NCBI RefSeq assembly: GCF_920987055.1
Contig: NZ_CAKLBX010000001.1
Span: 2,342,501-2,406,500, forward strand
From: Novosphingobium sp. CECT 9465
GTDB lineage: Bacteria; Pseudomonadota; Alphaproteobacteria; Sphingomonadales; Sphingomonadaceae
Length of the DNA stretch: 64,000 nucleotides
Direction of reading: 5' to 3'
In this document: positions 1-9,119 of the stretch, one piece after another
How positions within the stretch are numbered: the stretch's first letter is position 1
How the letters are laid out: the number at the start of each line of letters is the position of its first letter
The notes under the pieces: model-generated
The model's database searches: none
The model's input: only the letters and a program-made list of their open reading frames with translations
Told to the model about the DNA's origin: nothing
Made by a program: the position numbers and the translations under genes

Positions 1-1
1 C

Positions 2-352
2 CTACCAATCTGAAGCGAGCATCACGGTGAGCACTCGGCGCGTGACATTGGGGTTGGCAGGATCGTGCGAACCGTATGTGAGGCTCTTGTCGTAATAATC
101 GATCTTCCAGATCAGATCGTATCCCCACAACGTCAGGTCGCCGAAATCTCGTTCACCGTGCGGGTCGTTGTCGGCATCGAAGCCGCCGTAGTTGGCCAAG
201 GCCGCAGCCAACACCGTCGCGTCAAAACCGGTGACGCGCCTGAGGTTCTGGGTACTCATCACACTTCCACCGGTGCCGGTCTTGCGAAGGTGATCGTTGA
301 GCCGAGCAATCGCCTCGGCTCTTGGCACGTCGATACATTTGGGTTTGGGCAT
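2..352 (-). CDS. DUF3768 family protein
   Basis: Predicted protein of 116 residues, complete, with its stop codon at the left edge of the window. The central run NDPHGERDFG and the downstream WKIDYYDKSLTYGS are the hallmark of the DUF3768 family, small proteins of unknown function that are common on plasmids and integrated elements of alphaproteobacteria. I start it at the ATG at 352 (MPKPK) because the family similarity begins soon after it and an AGGA lies about ten bases upstream; the frame is open up to 451. It sits two genes from a phage-type integrase, which fits carriage by a mobile element. No catalytic residues can be named. Confidence 0.8.
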   Translation of the reverse strand: MPKPKCIDVPRAEAIARLNDHLRKTGTGGSVMSTQNLRRVTGFDATVLAAALANYGGFDADNDPHGERDFGDLTLWGYDLIWKIDYYDKSLTYGSHDPANPNVTRRVLTVMLASDW

Positions 353-496
353 GGCAGGGATCCTGTTTGCCGTTCGCAGCCGCCATCGCGACGCGAAGAG
401 ATCGCATCGAGTTAGCTTGCGAATGTTTGGGGAACTGCTTCGCGCAGCCACGTCTTCAACTGTGAAGGCAGGACAGCTGCGCGAAGCGTTTGTGTG

Positions 497-1135
497 CTAC
501 TTGCGCTTGGCGGCTTCGCGAACCTGTTCGAGCAGCTTGTCCAGAAGCGGCCTTGCCGCCATGGCTTGCGCCATCGCCTTGCCGAAAGGTGCGACGACTG
601 CCGTCAAATCGTTTTGCTCGAAACCCTGCGCCAGTTTTTCGGCAGGGATTTGGAACGGCAGATACATCGCGAAGCTCTCGTCCTCACGAGCAAACCCTTG
701 CTTCAACAGCGCGGCAACCGCCTTGTCATCGCGGACAATGGCTTCCGCATGGTCCTGAAGCCCTTTGCGAAATACCACTTCGATGCACAGGAATGACGGT
801 CCGGTTTTGGTGGCGGCTGCAATCCAGGTATGTTCGTTCTCGTCTTCGTCGTGCGAGATTTCCGAAAGCTGCAGCCACATATCGCCGGTGCCAACACCTC
901 GGGTCATTTTCCATTCGGGGCATACGACCTGCGGCATCCACTCGTTCTCGACGAGAATCCAAGGTGGTGTGACGACCTTCTCGATCGCCAGAAGCGCCTC
1001 GGCCATCATCCGTTCGCTAAGGTGACCAGCCGCATGAAAGAAATCGGCTTCCACCACGCCAATGTTGCGCACCACTCGGGCAGCCCATTCTGGATTCAAT
1101 TGTTCGGAAACCTTGGTGCGTTGTTCGTGATCCAT
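497..1135 (-). CDS. Hypothetical protein of the integrated element
   Basis: Predicted soluble protein of 212 residues that I do not recognise. It has no signal peptide or membrane segment. It is Trp- and acid-rich in the middle and ends in a Lys/Arg-rich helix (EQVREAAKRK). The frame is open to a GTG at 1189, but the ATG at 1135 (MDHEQR) has a good ribosome-binding site, AGAAGGA, eight bases upstream, so I prefer it. It lies between the DUF3768 gene and the integrase, all on the minus strand, and is probably cargo of the same element. The function is unknown and I see no motif that suggests one. Confidence 0.6.
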   Translation of the reverse strand: MDHEQRTKVSEQLNPEWAARVVRNIGVVEADFFHAAGHLSERMMAEALLAIEKVVTPPWILVENEWMPQVVCPEWKMTRGVGTGDMWLQLSEISHDEDENEHTWIAAATKTGPSFLCIEVVFRKGLQDHAEAIVRDDKAVAALLKQGFAREDESFAMYLPFQIPAEKLAQGFEQNDLTAVVAPFGKAMAQAMAARPLLDKLLEQVREAAKRK

Positions 1136-1501
1136 TGCAACAATCCTTCTGCAGGTATGGAGGCCCACAAAGGGAACCTCGTCCGGCACGACGCCGGTCT
1201 TGCAGCGGGTTGCGCACGACGTGGGGTTAAAGCTTTCCCCAAGCTATCGACGCGAACAATCACCCGGTCAGGGTCGTCCTGACCATTCCCTTTGCGTAAC
1301 TCATTTTGGGATTGCGCCAGCCGAAAATCGAACCTGCTTTTGCCAGTCGGCGAAGCAGCAACTCGTATTCGTGACGCTTGGCAAATATACTGGATTCGGC
1401 CGAAAATGTCAAAAATGGCCATTTTACTGGCGTTTGAACGGATATAGCCAATTCAGTATTTTACGTAAAATTTCGCCCGCACAGCACTGATTCACGGGGC
1501 A
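1136..1501. other. Intergenic region with two perfect palindromes
   Basis: No convincing gene lies here. The stretch is AT-richer than its surroundings and holds two perfect 14-bp palindromes, at 1412-1425 (centre TGGCCA) and at 1458-1471 (centre TACGTA). It lies upstream of the leftward gene starting at 1135, so the palindromes could be operators or integration-host/excisionase sites of the element. That role is inference; only the palindromes are seen. Confidence 0.45.
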
Positions 1502-2692
1502 CTAATTGATGCCAAATCGGCGACCGCAATATGTCGCCCAAGCGGTCATAAGTTCGCGCCGTTTTTCCAGCGCTCGTCCGCGCCGATAGGCCCGCTCGAC
1601 CGAAGATGCGACGGTATGCGCCAGGGCCATTTCGACTTCCTCACGGCCAAACTGGGTCTTTTCGCCTGCCCAGTCGCGGAAGGTTGAGCGAAATCCATGC
1701 ACGGTGATGTCGGCGTGTTTCATGCGCTTGAGCAATTGAGATAGCGCCATGTCGGAAAGCGAACCACCGCGCGGAGCGGGAAAAACAAAGTCCGTCGGCT
1801 TCAGGCCGTCCTCGTTCACGGATTCGAGGATTGCAACAGCGGCGTCGCTCAGCGGCACCTCATGTTCCACTTGCGCTTTCATGCGGTCGGCTGGGACAGT
1901 CCAAAGTTTATCCTCAAGATTGACTTCGCCCCACGTCATGCCCCGTACTTCGCCGGAGCGAGCAGCTGTCAGGATTGCAAACTCCAAGGCACGCGCTGCA
2001 ATGGCAGGTCGTTTACTCAGGTTCTCCATGAACGTCGCGACCTGCGCGAACGGCAAAGCGGGATGATGCTTGACCGAAGTCTTGCTCCGCTTGGGCAGCA
2101 GCAAGTCGAGATGACCGCGCCCACGCGCTGGGTTCTCACCAGATCGCAGCCCTTTGACCTTAGCTGCATCCAGAACGCGCTCGATCCGACCGCGAAGGCG
2201 TGAGGCCGTCTCCGCTTTGCTCAGCCAGATGGGTTGAAGAACGGCGAGAATCTCCTCGGTCGTGACCTGATCGATGGGCGTCTCGAACAGCGGCTTGGCG
2301 TAGGTCTTCAGCGTGTTGCGCCACTGCTGACGATGCTTGGGATTCTTGAAGCCCTCCTCGATGCCATCGACCAACTCCATGGCAAAGGTGCCAAAGGTGA
2401 CCGGAGGCTTCTCCGCAATCTTGGCTTTGGCCCGCTCGACCCGAGGGTCAATCTCATCAATCAGCATGATGCGTATTTCCGCAGCGCGTTCTCGAGCCTT
2501 TGCCAACGTCACATCAAGTGCATTGCCGAGGCCGAGTTCGATTCTTTTGCCGCGAAGAGTGCCGATGAAGATCCATGATCGACCCGATTCACGAACACGC
2601 AGGTAGAGACCGCCACCGTCCGAGTAGACGTTGGGCTTGGTGAGCGTGGCCACCTGCCTAGCTGAAAGTTTGTTACGCGCGCGTGAGGGCAT
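1502..2692 (-). CDS. Tyrosine-type site-specific integrase (P4-like)
   Basis: Integrase of 396 residues that catalyses insertion and excision of a mobile element. The N-terminal DUF4102 arm-binding domain covers roughly residues 1-90 (the segment YSDGGGLYLRV is typical), a core-binding region follows to about 200, and the catalytic domain runs from about 210 to 385. The tyrosine-recombinase residues are visible: Arg245 in TAARSGEVRG, His332 and Arg335 in HGFRSTFRDWA, His359 in ALAHT and the nucleophile Tyr369 in ERAYRRG. The protein therefore looks intact. Its 5' end points at tRNA-Ser(GGA) about 180 bp away, the classic arrangement for an island using a tRNA 3' end as attachment site. The ribosome-binding site is weak. 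Confidence 0.93.
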   Translation of the reverse strand: MPSRARNKLSARQVATLTKPNVYSDGGGLYLRVRESGRSWIFIGTLRGKRIELGLGNALDVTLAKARERAAEIRIMLIDEIDPRVERAKAKIAEKPPVTFGTFAMELVDGIEEGFKNPKHRQQWRNTLKTYAKPLFETPIDQVTTEEILAVLQPIWLSKAETASRLRGRIERVLDAAKVKGLRSGENPARGRGHLDLLLPKRSKTSVKHHPALPFAQVATFMENLSKRPAIAARALEFAILTAARSGEVRGMTWGEVNLEDKLWTVPADRMKAQVEHEVPLSDAAVAILESVNEDGLKPTDFVFPAPRGGSLSDMALSQLLKRMKHADITVHGFRSTFRDWAGEKTQFGREEVEMALAHTVASSVERAYRRGRALEKRRELMTAWATYCGRRFGIN

Positions 2693-2806
2693 GATTTTCG
2701 CACACTAGCGCCACAAGTCGGCCACGGAAAGCCATAATTCCAGCCATAACTTTGGAGCTGGCTTGAGGCGATTTCCGACGAACTTTAGCGAACGCAATAT
2801 CTGCAT

Positions 2807-2829
2807 AAAGCTAGGGAAACCCTAGCTTT
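2807..2829 (-). terminator. Perfect 10-bp hairpin downstream of tRNA-Ser
   Basis: A perfect 10-bp inverted repeat (AAAGCTAGGG and its complement) with a 3-base loop lies 47 bp after the 3' end of tRNA-Ser. On the minus strand the stem ends in CTTT followed by an A, so the T tract is short. It could end the tRNA transcript, or be part of the recombination region between the tRNA and the integrase. Confidence 0.4.
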
Positions 2830-2875
2830 CTTGGCGTTCACCTTGGTTCGTGAAAGTCTGCTGAAATGCAGTATC

Positions 2876-2966
2876 TGGCGGAGCGGGTGGGATTCGAACC
2901 CACGATGAGCTTTTGACCCATACACACTTTCCAGGCGTGCGCCTTCGACCACTCGGCCACCGCTCC
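2876..2966 (-). tRNA. tRNA-Ser (anticodon GGA)
   Basis: The minus strand folds as a class-II tRNA. The acceptor stem is GGAGCGG paired with CCGCTCC, the D arm begins TGGCCGAG, the anticodon loop reads CTGGAAA with anticodon GGA, the variable arm is long, the T-loop motif is GGTTCGAATCC, and the discriminator is G followed by an encoded CCA. The long variable arm and G discriminator identify serine. The 3' half is the probable attachment site of the neighbouring integrase; because the gene is intact, insertion would have rebuilt its 3' end. Confidence 0.96.
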
Positions 2967-3096
2967 GCATGAGCCTGTTCCTTTCGTGACGGACACGAAA
3001 ACTGGAATCAGGAAAACATCACATCCGCACTGGAAGGGTGCCCCTAGCGGCACATGATCGCTTTCGCAAGGCGTCGGTTCCTGCAATGATGAACTT

Positions 3097-4143
3097 ATGT
3101 CGCTGCTCGCTCTGCTCGCCGCTCTTGCGGCTTCGCCCGAACCTGTTGCTCCGCCCGCCAAGGCGCTTTCTCCGACTGAGATCGTGGCTGCGGCACCCGC
3201 TGCGGATTGGATGGCGATTGCGCCTTCGGACCTGCTGGTGATGGACCTTGCGCCCGATGCTGCAGGGCGACCGCGCCGCGTGGTGATCCAGTTGCTGCCC
3301 GCGCCGTTTTCCCAGGGGTGGGTCGGCAACATCCGCAAGCTGGCCGCCGCGCACTGGTGGGACGGCACGTCGATCAACCGCGCGCAGGACAATTACGTGG
3401 TGCAGTGGGGCGATCCCGATGGTGAGGACAAGGCGAAGGCCAAGCGGCTACCTCGAAATCTGTCTGTCATCGCACAGTCCGAATATGTAATCCCATATTC
3501 CGCTGGATTGTTTGCCAAGCGGTGGGATCAACAAATTAGAGACGCAAAATATCAATTCGTGCCGGTGCCTCCTCCACCCCCAAATTGGAATGGTTTCAGT
3601 GATCCATATTCCAAGGCGTTCAGTTTTGTCGGCGGCTTCTCTGTCGGTATGACGTTGGCGACCGTTAACGAGATGACTACCGACAGCCTGACTGGTCGTA
3701 GATTTCCTGCGATGTTCAGCGTTCCTACATCGGTCTGGCCCGTCCACTGCTACGGCACCGTCGGCGTGGGCCGCAACGAACCGCCTGACACCGGCACTGG
3801 CGCGGAACTCTACACCGTCATCGGCCACGCCCCGCGCCAGCTTGATCGCAACATCGCGATCGTCGGCCGGGTGATCGAGGGGATGGAGCACCTCTCCACC
3901 CTGCCGCGCGGCACCGGCAATCTGGGCTTTTACAAGACCGCGCCCGAACGCACGCCGATCCGCTCCATTCGCAACGGCACCGATGTGCCCGATCTGCCCG
4001 TGTTCGAATATCTCGGCACCGAGAGCCAGAGCTTCGCCCGCTATGCCGATGCCCGCGCCAATCGCCGCGATGCGTTCTATATCCAGCCCGCAGGCGGTGT
4101 GGACATCTGCAACGTGCCGGTTCCCATCCGCCGCCGCAAATGA
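3097..4143 (+). CDS. Cyclophilin-type peptidyl-prolyl isomerase, exported
   Basis: Protein of 348 residues with a short hydrophobic N-terminus ([12 protein letters not shown]) that looks like a signal peptide, so it probably acts in the periplasm. Cyclophilin-like segments are [19 protein letters not shown] near the start, [10 protein letters not shown], then VGVGRN and [18 protein letters not shown], and [11 protein letters not shown]. This matches the long cyclophilin-type isomerases of sphingomonads. Residues of about 118-210 (3450-3725) are encoded by markedly AT-richer DNA than both flanks and lack recognisable family sequence, so the gene may be a mosaic. Its last four bases overlap the start of the next gene (ATGA). 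Confidence 0.8.
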   Translation: MSLLALLAALAASPEPVAPPAKALSPTEIVAAAPAADWMAIAPSDLLVMDLAPDAAGRPRRVVIQLLPAPFSQGWVGNIRKLAAAHWWDGTSINRAQDNYVVQWGDPDGEDKAKAKRLPRNLSVIAQSEYVIPYSAGLFAKRWDQQIRDAKYQFVPVPPPPPNWNGFSDPYSKAFSFVGGFSVGMTLATVNEMTTDSLTGRRFPAMFSVPTSVWPVHCYGTVGVGRNEPPDTGTGAELYTVIGHAPRQLDRNIAIVGRVIEGMEHLSTLPRGTGNLGFYKTAPERTPIRSIRNGTDVPDLPVFEYLGTESQSFARYADARANRRDAFYIQPAGGVDICNVPVPIRRRK

Positions 4144-4460
4144 GCGACACCAGCTATGATCTGACGGCTACGCTCTGGCGCTGGTCGGGCGGTGCCAATG
4201 CGACCGACTGGTTCTTCGTCACCATTGATGGCGAAGCGGACGAGGCGCTTTCTGCCACCGCGCTGATGCACCGGCTGGAGACAGGCCGCCGTTCGGGCTG
4301 GGGCTCGGTGAAAGTAAGCGTGACGGTGGGCGATACGGCGTGGCGCACTTCGGCGTTTCCCAGCAAGGCCGAAGGGTGGATGGTGCCGGTCAAGGCTGCT
4401 GTGCGCAAGGCCGAAGGGCTGGTTGAGGGCGAGCCGTTCACGCTCACGCTGGCGTTCTGA
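4140..4460 (+). CDS. DUF1905 domain protein
   Basis: Small protein of 106 residues with the DUF1905 pattern: an N-terminal LWRWSG, then WFFVTI, a central GWGSVKVSVTVGDTAWRTSAFP and a C-terminal VPVKAAVRKAEGL. The family folds as a compact beta-barrel of unknown biochemical role. The start codon overlaps the stop of the isomerase gene by four bases, so the two are co-transcribed and probably translationally coupled. It faces the end of cckA tail to tail with a gap of only three bases. Confidence 0.85.
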   Translation: MSDTSYDLTATLWRWSGGANATDWFFVTIDGEADEALSATALMHRLETGRRSGWGSVKVSVTVGDTAWRTSAFPSKAEGWMVPVKAAVRKAEGLVEGEPFTLTLAF

Positions 4461-4463
4461 AAA

Positions 4464-6908
4464 TCAGCCGCCGCGCAGGACTTTCTCCACCGCCTCGGCG
4501 ATCTGCTGCACCGAGAAGGGCTTGGCGAGGAAGTGCATGTTGGGAATGTCGATCTCGCGCCGCAGATGCTCTTCGGCATAGCCTGACATGAACAGGAACG
4601 GCAGGTCGGGCTTCAGGGCGCGGATCTCGCGGGCCATGGCCGGGCCATCCATCGATGGCATGACCACGTCCGAAACGACAAGATCGAACTGCCCGCCGCG
4701 TCCGATGGCTTCAAGGCCCTCTTCGCCGTCGGCGGCGGTTGTCACTTCATAGCCCTGCCGCGCCAGCGCGCGTTCGGCGACGGCGCGGACGGTGTCCTCG
4801 TCCTCGACCAGCAGGATGCGCCCGCCCCCGCTCCACTCGCGCCGCGCCTCGGCCTTCGGACGCGCGGCGGCGGCCGCCGCTGCGGTCTCGGCAGCATCGG
4901 GGACGTGGACCGGCAGGTAGATGCTGAAGCGGGTGAACTTGCCCACTTCGCTTTCGGCAAAGATGAATCCGCCCGATTGCTTGACGATGCCGTAAACGGT
5001 CGAAAGACCGAGGCCGGTGCCCTTACCTTTCTCCTTTGTGGTGAAAAACGGTTCGAAGATTTTACCGATCTGGCCTGGCTTGATCCCATGGCCGTTATCC
5101 TCGACCACCAGCGCGGTGTAATCGCCGATGGGCAGAATTTCGCTTTTCATCGCGCGGACATCGGATGCCGTCACGCGCCGGGTCATCAGCTTGAGCACAC
5201 CGCCGCCCTTGGCGCCGGAGACCTGCAACTTGTCGGTGATCGCATCGCGCGCATTGACTGCCAGATTGAGCAGGACCTGTTCAAGCTGCGTCGGATCGGC
5301 GCGAACGAAGCCGAGGTCGCGGTCATGCGTCACTTCCAGCACGATCTTTTCGCCGATCAGCCGTTTCAGCAGGGCCGAGACTTCGGCAACCACATCGGGC
5401 AGTTGCAGCACTTGCGGGCGCAACGTCTGCTGGCGCGAGAAGGCGAGCAACTGACGGGTCAGCGAGGCCGCGCGATTGGAGTTCGCCTTGACCTGCTGGA
5501 TATCGTCGTAATCGCTGTCACCCGGCGTGTGGCGCATCAGCATAAGGTCGCAATAGCCGATGATCGCGGTCAGCACGTTGTTGAAATCGTGCGCCACGCC
5601 GCCGGCAAGCTGGCCCACTGCCTGCATCTTGGTGGCCTGCGCGATTTCCCGCTTAAGCCGGGTTTCTTCGGATGAATCCTTGAGGCTGAGCAGCACCGCC
5701 CCCTCGCCCAGCCCGCGCACCCCGGCAAGGCTCAGCGAAACCGGTTCTTCGGGCGCGGCGCGCAGGCGCACGGCCACGTCACCGGCCATCGGTGTGCCTT
5801 GCGCGTAACGGCGAACGGCATCGGCCAGCGCGCCCTTGTCTTCCTTGATCACCAGATCCGAAGGATAGGGCGGCGGAATCGTGTCTTCATGGCCTGCTGC
5901 GCGCAGGAACGCCGCATTGGCAAACAGGATGCGCCCATCGCGGTCCGTCATCGCAAGGCCCAGCGGCAGGCGCGAAAGCAGCGCCTCGATCTGTGGCAGG
6001 CCCGCCCGCACCTCGCCCACACCGCCCTGGTTGTCGATCAGCAGAAACAGCGATGCGGTGCGCGCCGGATCGATATTCGCGATGCCATCAGGGTCGGCGA
6101 TGGGCAGGTGCACCAGCCGGACCGGCGCGCCTTTACGCGCTTCGCGGGTGTAGAAGATGCGCTCGGCCTCGTCGCTGGCAAGAAACGAGACGAAATCGGC
6201 CCCGGTCAGGTCGGTGGCGGCATCTCCGGTCGCCCGCTGGGCAAACAGGGCGTTGGCGGCAACGATCAGGCCTTCGGGCGTAACCACTGCCGTCTGGATG
6301 CCTTCGCGCGCAAGGGCGCGGCCCAGTTTTCCCGCCACGTGCCCCGCCATTTCGGTCACGAGATTGTGCGTGGCAACGGGGTGGAAGCGCCAGACGAGAA
6401 AATCCTCGCCGCGCCCTGCCCGGCTGATTTCGGCTCGCCACAAGGCTGCATCTGCAACAACAGCGTCGACACTGGCCACTCCATCGCGCCAGGCGGCGCG
6501 CATCGCGCCCTCCAGCGCCTCTACCGATGGTTTGTCGATCGGCAGGCGCGGCGGCGCGGCGGAAACGCCGAACCACTGGCTCATCAGGGCGTTGGCGCAG
6601 ACGAGACGGCCTGCACGGTCGGTTATGGCGATCCCGGCGTCAGTCCGCTCGATCGCGGCATTCGTGACCGACCAGTCAGGTGTCGCAAATTCGGCGGCCT
6701 TGTCGGCCATTGCCGGACGCGCGATCAGCCGCAACGCTGCGGCGATCACACCTGCGCCTGCAACAAAACCGCCCGCGATCAGGGCCTGCCCGGAAACGCC
6801 CCACAACAGCCCGGCACTTGCCGCAACCGCACCGCCCAGCACCAGCCAGTCGCGCAAGGGTGCGCGTGAGGCGGCTTTCCCTTCGCTGTCGGCGGCCACG
6901 CTTGCCAT
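4464..6908 (-). CDS. cckA: Hybrid sensor histidine kinase, CckA type
   Basis: Protein of 814 residues. Two membrane segments lie at about residues 20-62, followed by PAS-like regions (about 80-410), a dimerisation/phosphoacceptor helix with His440 in GGVAHDFNNVLTAI, an ATPase domain with the N box VNARDA and G boxes (VEDNGHGI, GKGTGLGLS), and a C-terminal receiver domain (VEDED; phosphoacceptor Asp in VVSDVVMP; Lys in LAKPF). This order is that of CckA, which through ChpT controls CtrA and the cell cycle or motility in alphaproteobacteria. The start is the ATG overlapping the stop of the upstream DUF2062 gene (TGATG), implying translational coupling. I am sure of the kinase type; the CckA label rests on domain order and the H-box. 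Confidence 0.88.
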   Translation of the reverse strand: MASVAADSEGKAASRAPLRDWLVLGGAVAASAGLLWGVSGQALIAGGFVAGAGVIAAALRLIARPAMADKAAEFATPDWSVTNAAIERTDAGIAITDRAGRLVCANALMSQWFGVSAAPPRLPIDKPSVEALEGAMRAAWRDGVASVDAVVADAALWRAEISRAGRGEDFLVWRFHPVATHNLVTEMAGHVAGKLGRALAREGIQTAVVTPEGLIVAANALFAQRATGDAATDLTGADFVSFLASDEAERIFYTREARKGAPVRLVHLPIADPDGIANIDPARTASLFLLIDNQGGVGEVRAGLPQIEALLSRLPLGLAMTDRDGRILFANAAFLRAAGHEDTIPPPYPSDLVIKEDKGALADAVRRYAQGTPMAGDVAVRLRAAPEEPVSLSLAGVRGLGEGAVLLSLKDSSEETRLKREIAQATKMQAVGQLAGGVAHDFNNVLTAIIGYCDLMLMRHTPGDSDYDDIQQVKANSNRAASLTRQLLAFSRQQTLRPQVLQLPDVVAEVSALLKRLIGEKIVLEVTHDRDLGFVRADPTQLEQVLLNLAVNARDAITDKLQVSGAKGGGVLKLMTRRVTASDVRAMKSEILPIGDYTALVVEDNGHGIKPGQIGKIFEPFFTTKEKGKGTGLGLSTVYGIVKQSGGFIFAESEVGKFTRFSIYLPVHVPDAAETAAAAAAARPKAEARREWSGGGRILLVEDEDTVRAVAERALARQGYEVTTAADGEEGLEAIGRGGQFDLVVSDVVMPSMDGPAMAREIRALKPDLPFLFMSGYAEEHLRREIDIPNMHFLAKPFSVQQIAEAVEKVLRGG

Positions 6909-7468
6909 CAGTCGGGGAAATCCCGCGCTGCGGCGCGCAGCTTGCGCACCTTGCGCTTGTGCGCCGTCCACCAGCGCCAGCCGATGGCCGAGAGCATATA
7001 GCCCAGAAGCGCGGCGACGATGGAAATCAGGAACAGCCCGATGACCAGCGATGGTGCGGCGTCAGACCCCAGCCACGCCAGCCAGTCACCGATGCTGGCG
7101 CCCCGCGTCACCATTTCGCTCACCGTCGAGAAATCGGCATGGAAACCAAAGCTGTTGCCCACCGCAATGGCGCCGGGCAGGAACACGAACAGCGTTGTAG
7201 GCGGGATCGACACGAAGGTCATAAGCACCGCCAGCGGGATATTGCCGCGGCACGGCACGCACATCAGCGCAGCCCCCACGATCTGGATGCCGGGGATCAG
7301 CGCAAATATGCCGATGAACAGCCCGGCAGCCACACCACGCGGCACGGAACGCCGGGTAAACCGCCAAAGTTCGTGACGCGCGGCCAACGGACGGGCAAAG
7401 CGGTTATGCTCCATCTGCTCTCGCGTTGGCATGTTGGCCCGCGCCCAATTGACGACTTTTTCGAACAT
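6908..7468 (-). CDS. DUF2062 inner-membrane protein
   Basis: Protein of 186 residues with the DUF2062 signature (VPRGVAAGLFIGIFALIPG, then VPCRGNIPLAVLMTFVS and PPTTLFVFLPG). It has about three or four hydrophobic segments and a basic tail (WWTAHKRKVRKLRAA). The function of DUF2062 proteins is not established. Its stop codon overlaps the start of cckA by one base (TGATG), so kinase translation probably depends on this gene being translated. It is the first gene of the pair. Confidence 0.85.
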   Translation of the reverse strand: MFEKVVNWARANMPTREQMEHNRFARPLAARHELWRFTRRSVPRGVAAGLFIGIFALIPGIQIVGAALMCVPCRGNIPLAVLMTFVSIPPTTLFVFLPGAIAVGNSFGFHADFSTVSEMVTRGASIGDWLAWLGSDAAPSLVIGLFLISIVAALLGYMLSAIGWRWWTAHKRKVRKLRAAARDFPD

Positions 7469-7574
7469 CGGCCTGTGCTGTTACCCGTATCCCGTTCGCC
7501 CCGCCACGGGCCGATTGACCGCCATTAGATCAGACCGCCTTACCGCGCGGTGAAGCGGATCACCTTTCGAGCGC

Positions 7575-8057
7575 TTAGCCGTTATCCTTCATGATCCGGG
7601 CCTTGTCGCGCTTCCAGTCGCGCTCCTTCATGGTGCTGCGCTTGTCCGCGTTGTTCTTGCCCTTGGCCAGCGCCAGTTCCACTTTCGCTCGGCCGCGGCT
7701 GTTGAAATAGATCGACAGCGGGACCAGCGTCATGCCCTTGCGTTCCACCGCGCCGTGAAACTTGGCGATCTGGCGTTCCTTCAGCAGCAACTTGCGAGGG
7801 CGTTTGGGCACATGATTGTTGCGGTTGCCGTGGCTGAATTCGGGCACGTTGGAATTGACCAGCCACACCTCGCCATTCTTCACCTCGGCATAGGATTCGG
7901 CAATCGAGCCTTCGCCAAAACGCAGCGATTTCACCTCGGTCCCGGTCAGGCAGATCCCCGCCTCATACCTGTCCTCGATGAAATACTCGAACCGCGCGCG
8001 CCGGTTTTCGGCAACGACTTTGGTTTTCTCGAACTCTGGGTTTACGGGACGTGCCAT
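7575..8057 (-). CDS. smpB: SsrA-binding protein SmpB
   Basis: SmpB, 160 residues, binds tmRNA and delivers it to stalled ribosomes for trans-translation. Family segments are visible throughout: [16 protein letters not shown], the tmRNA-binding [27 protein letters not shown], the [13 protein letters not shown] block and the basic C-terminal tail [20 protein letters not shown]. The start is the ATG at 8057; the open frame upstream runs into the end of dapA and is not part of the protein. The tmRNA gene itself is not seen in this window. dapA lies upstream on the same strand with a 71-bp gap. Confidence 0.97.
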   Translation of the reverse strand: MARPVNPEFEKTKVVAENRRARFEYFIEDRYEAGICLTGTEVKSLRFGEGSIAESYAEVKNGEVWLVNSNVPEFSHGNRNNHVPKRPRKLLLKERQIAKFHGAVERKGMTLVPLSIYFNSRGRAKVELALAKGKNNADKRSTMKERDWKRDKARIMKDNG

Positions 8058-8128
8058 GATGCTTGCCCATGTAGGCGCTGGCCCGGCAAAGCGGAAGTGG
8101 GGCTTCACACTTTGTCGGGCGGATAACG

Positions 8129-9019
8129 TCAGGCGACTTCCAGCAATCCGGCATGCTCCAGCGCCGCATCCACGGCGGCCCGCGCTTCGGCGTTGCAGGC
8201 CACCATCGGCAGGCGCAATTCGTCGCTGATATCGGGGAATATCCGGCTGAGCGCATACTTCACCGGCCCCGGCGAGGCGTCCTCGAACATGGCGTAATGC
8301 AGCGGATAGAGCTTGTCGTTCAGCTCGCGCGCCAGTTCCAGATCGTTGGCGGCGCAAGCGGCCTGAAATTCGGCGCAAAGCTTGGGGGCGACATTGGCCG
8401 TCACCGAAATGCAGCCGACCGCGCCCGCCGCATTGGCCGGAAGCGCCAGTTCATCATCACCCGAAAGCTGGCAGAAATGCTTGCCGATGCCCATGCGATG
8501 ATCGGTCACGCGCGAAAGATCGCCACTGGCGTCCTTGATGCCGATGATCTTGTCCGAGAAGCGCTTGGCCAGTTCGCACACGGTTTCCGGCTTGATGTCC
8601 GTCACCGTGCGGCCCGGCACGTTGTAAAGCACGATCGGCAGGTCATTGTGCTCGGCAAGGTAGCTGAAGTGGGCGATGATACCCGCCTGGCTGGGGCGAT
8701 TGTAGTAAGGCGCTACGCACAGCGCGGCCTGCGCGCCGCACTTCCGGGCGAAATTCATGTGCAGCAACGCGTTCATCGTATCGTTGCTGCCGCAGCCCGC
8801 GATCACGGGAACCCGGCCCGCGACCTGCTCCACGCAGACCTCGATCACGCGGTGATGCTCGGCGTTGGAAAGCGTCGAAGCCTCACCCGTGGTGCCGCAA
8901 GGGACCAGCGCGGACGATCCGTTCTCGATCTGCCAATCCACCAGACGGCGAAATGCTTTCTCGTCAAACGCTCCATCGCGAAAAGGAGTCACAAGGGCCG
9001 GAATGGAGCCGGAAAACAT
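8129..9019 (-). CDS. dapA: 4-hydroxy-tetrahydrodipicolinate synthase
   Basis: DapA, 296 residues, condenses pyruvate with aspartate semialdehyde in the lysine/diaminopimelate pathway. TIM-barrel family segments include [29 protein letters not shown] with the catalytic Tyr, NVPGRTV and [10 protein letters not shown] with the Schiff-base Lys. I chose the ATG at 9019: GAGGGG lies eight bases upstream of it but only two bases from the alternative in-frame TTG at 9025. asd, which supplies its substrate, is at 36.8-37.8 kb, and dapF at 47.4 kb. Confidence 0.96.
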   Translation of the reverse strand: MFSGSIPALVTPFRDGAFDEKAFRRLVDWQIENGSSALVPCGTTGEASTLSNAEHHRVIEVCVEQVAGRVPVIAGCGSNDTMNALLHMNFARKCGAQAALCVAPYYNRPSQAGIIAHFSYLAEHNDLPIVLYNVPGRTVTDIKPETVCELAKRFSDKIIGIKDASGDLSRVTDHRMGIGKHFCQLSGDDELALPANAAGAVGCISVTANVAPKLCAEFQAACAANDLELARELNDKLYPLHYAMFEDASPGPVKYALSRIFPDISDELRLPMVACNAEARAAVDAALEHAGLLEVA

Positions 9020-9119
9020 GGACAATACCCCTCAATTTACCCCATGATGCAGTTCGGTTCATCGTGAGCCGAACCCGCACGGGGTCTGTTCAGCGCCTGA
9101 TAAGGAGCCGCTCCATAGT

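Noticed and set aside
5799..6869. Long rightward open frame (356 codons) opposite cckA
   Set aside because: It is an antisense shadow in GC-rich DNA; its protein is low-complexity Arg/Gly/Ala-rich and the opposite strand is a clear kinase.
8058..8378. N-terminal extension of SmpB
   Set aside because: It overlaps the dapA 3' end and does not match SmpB; the ATG at 8057 starts the family sequence.
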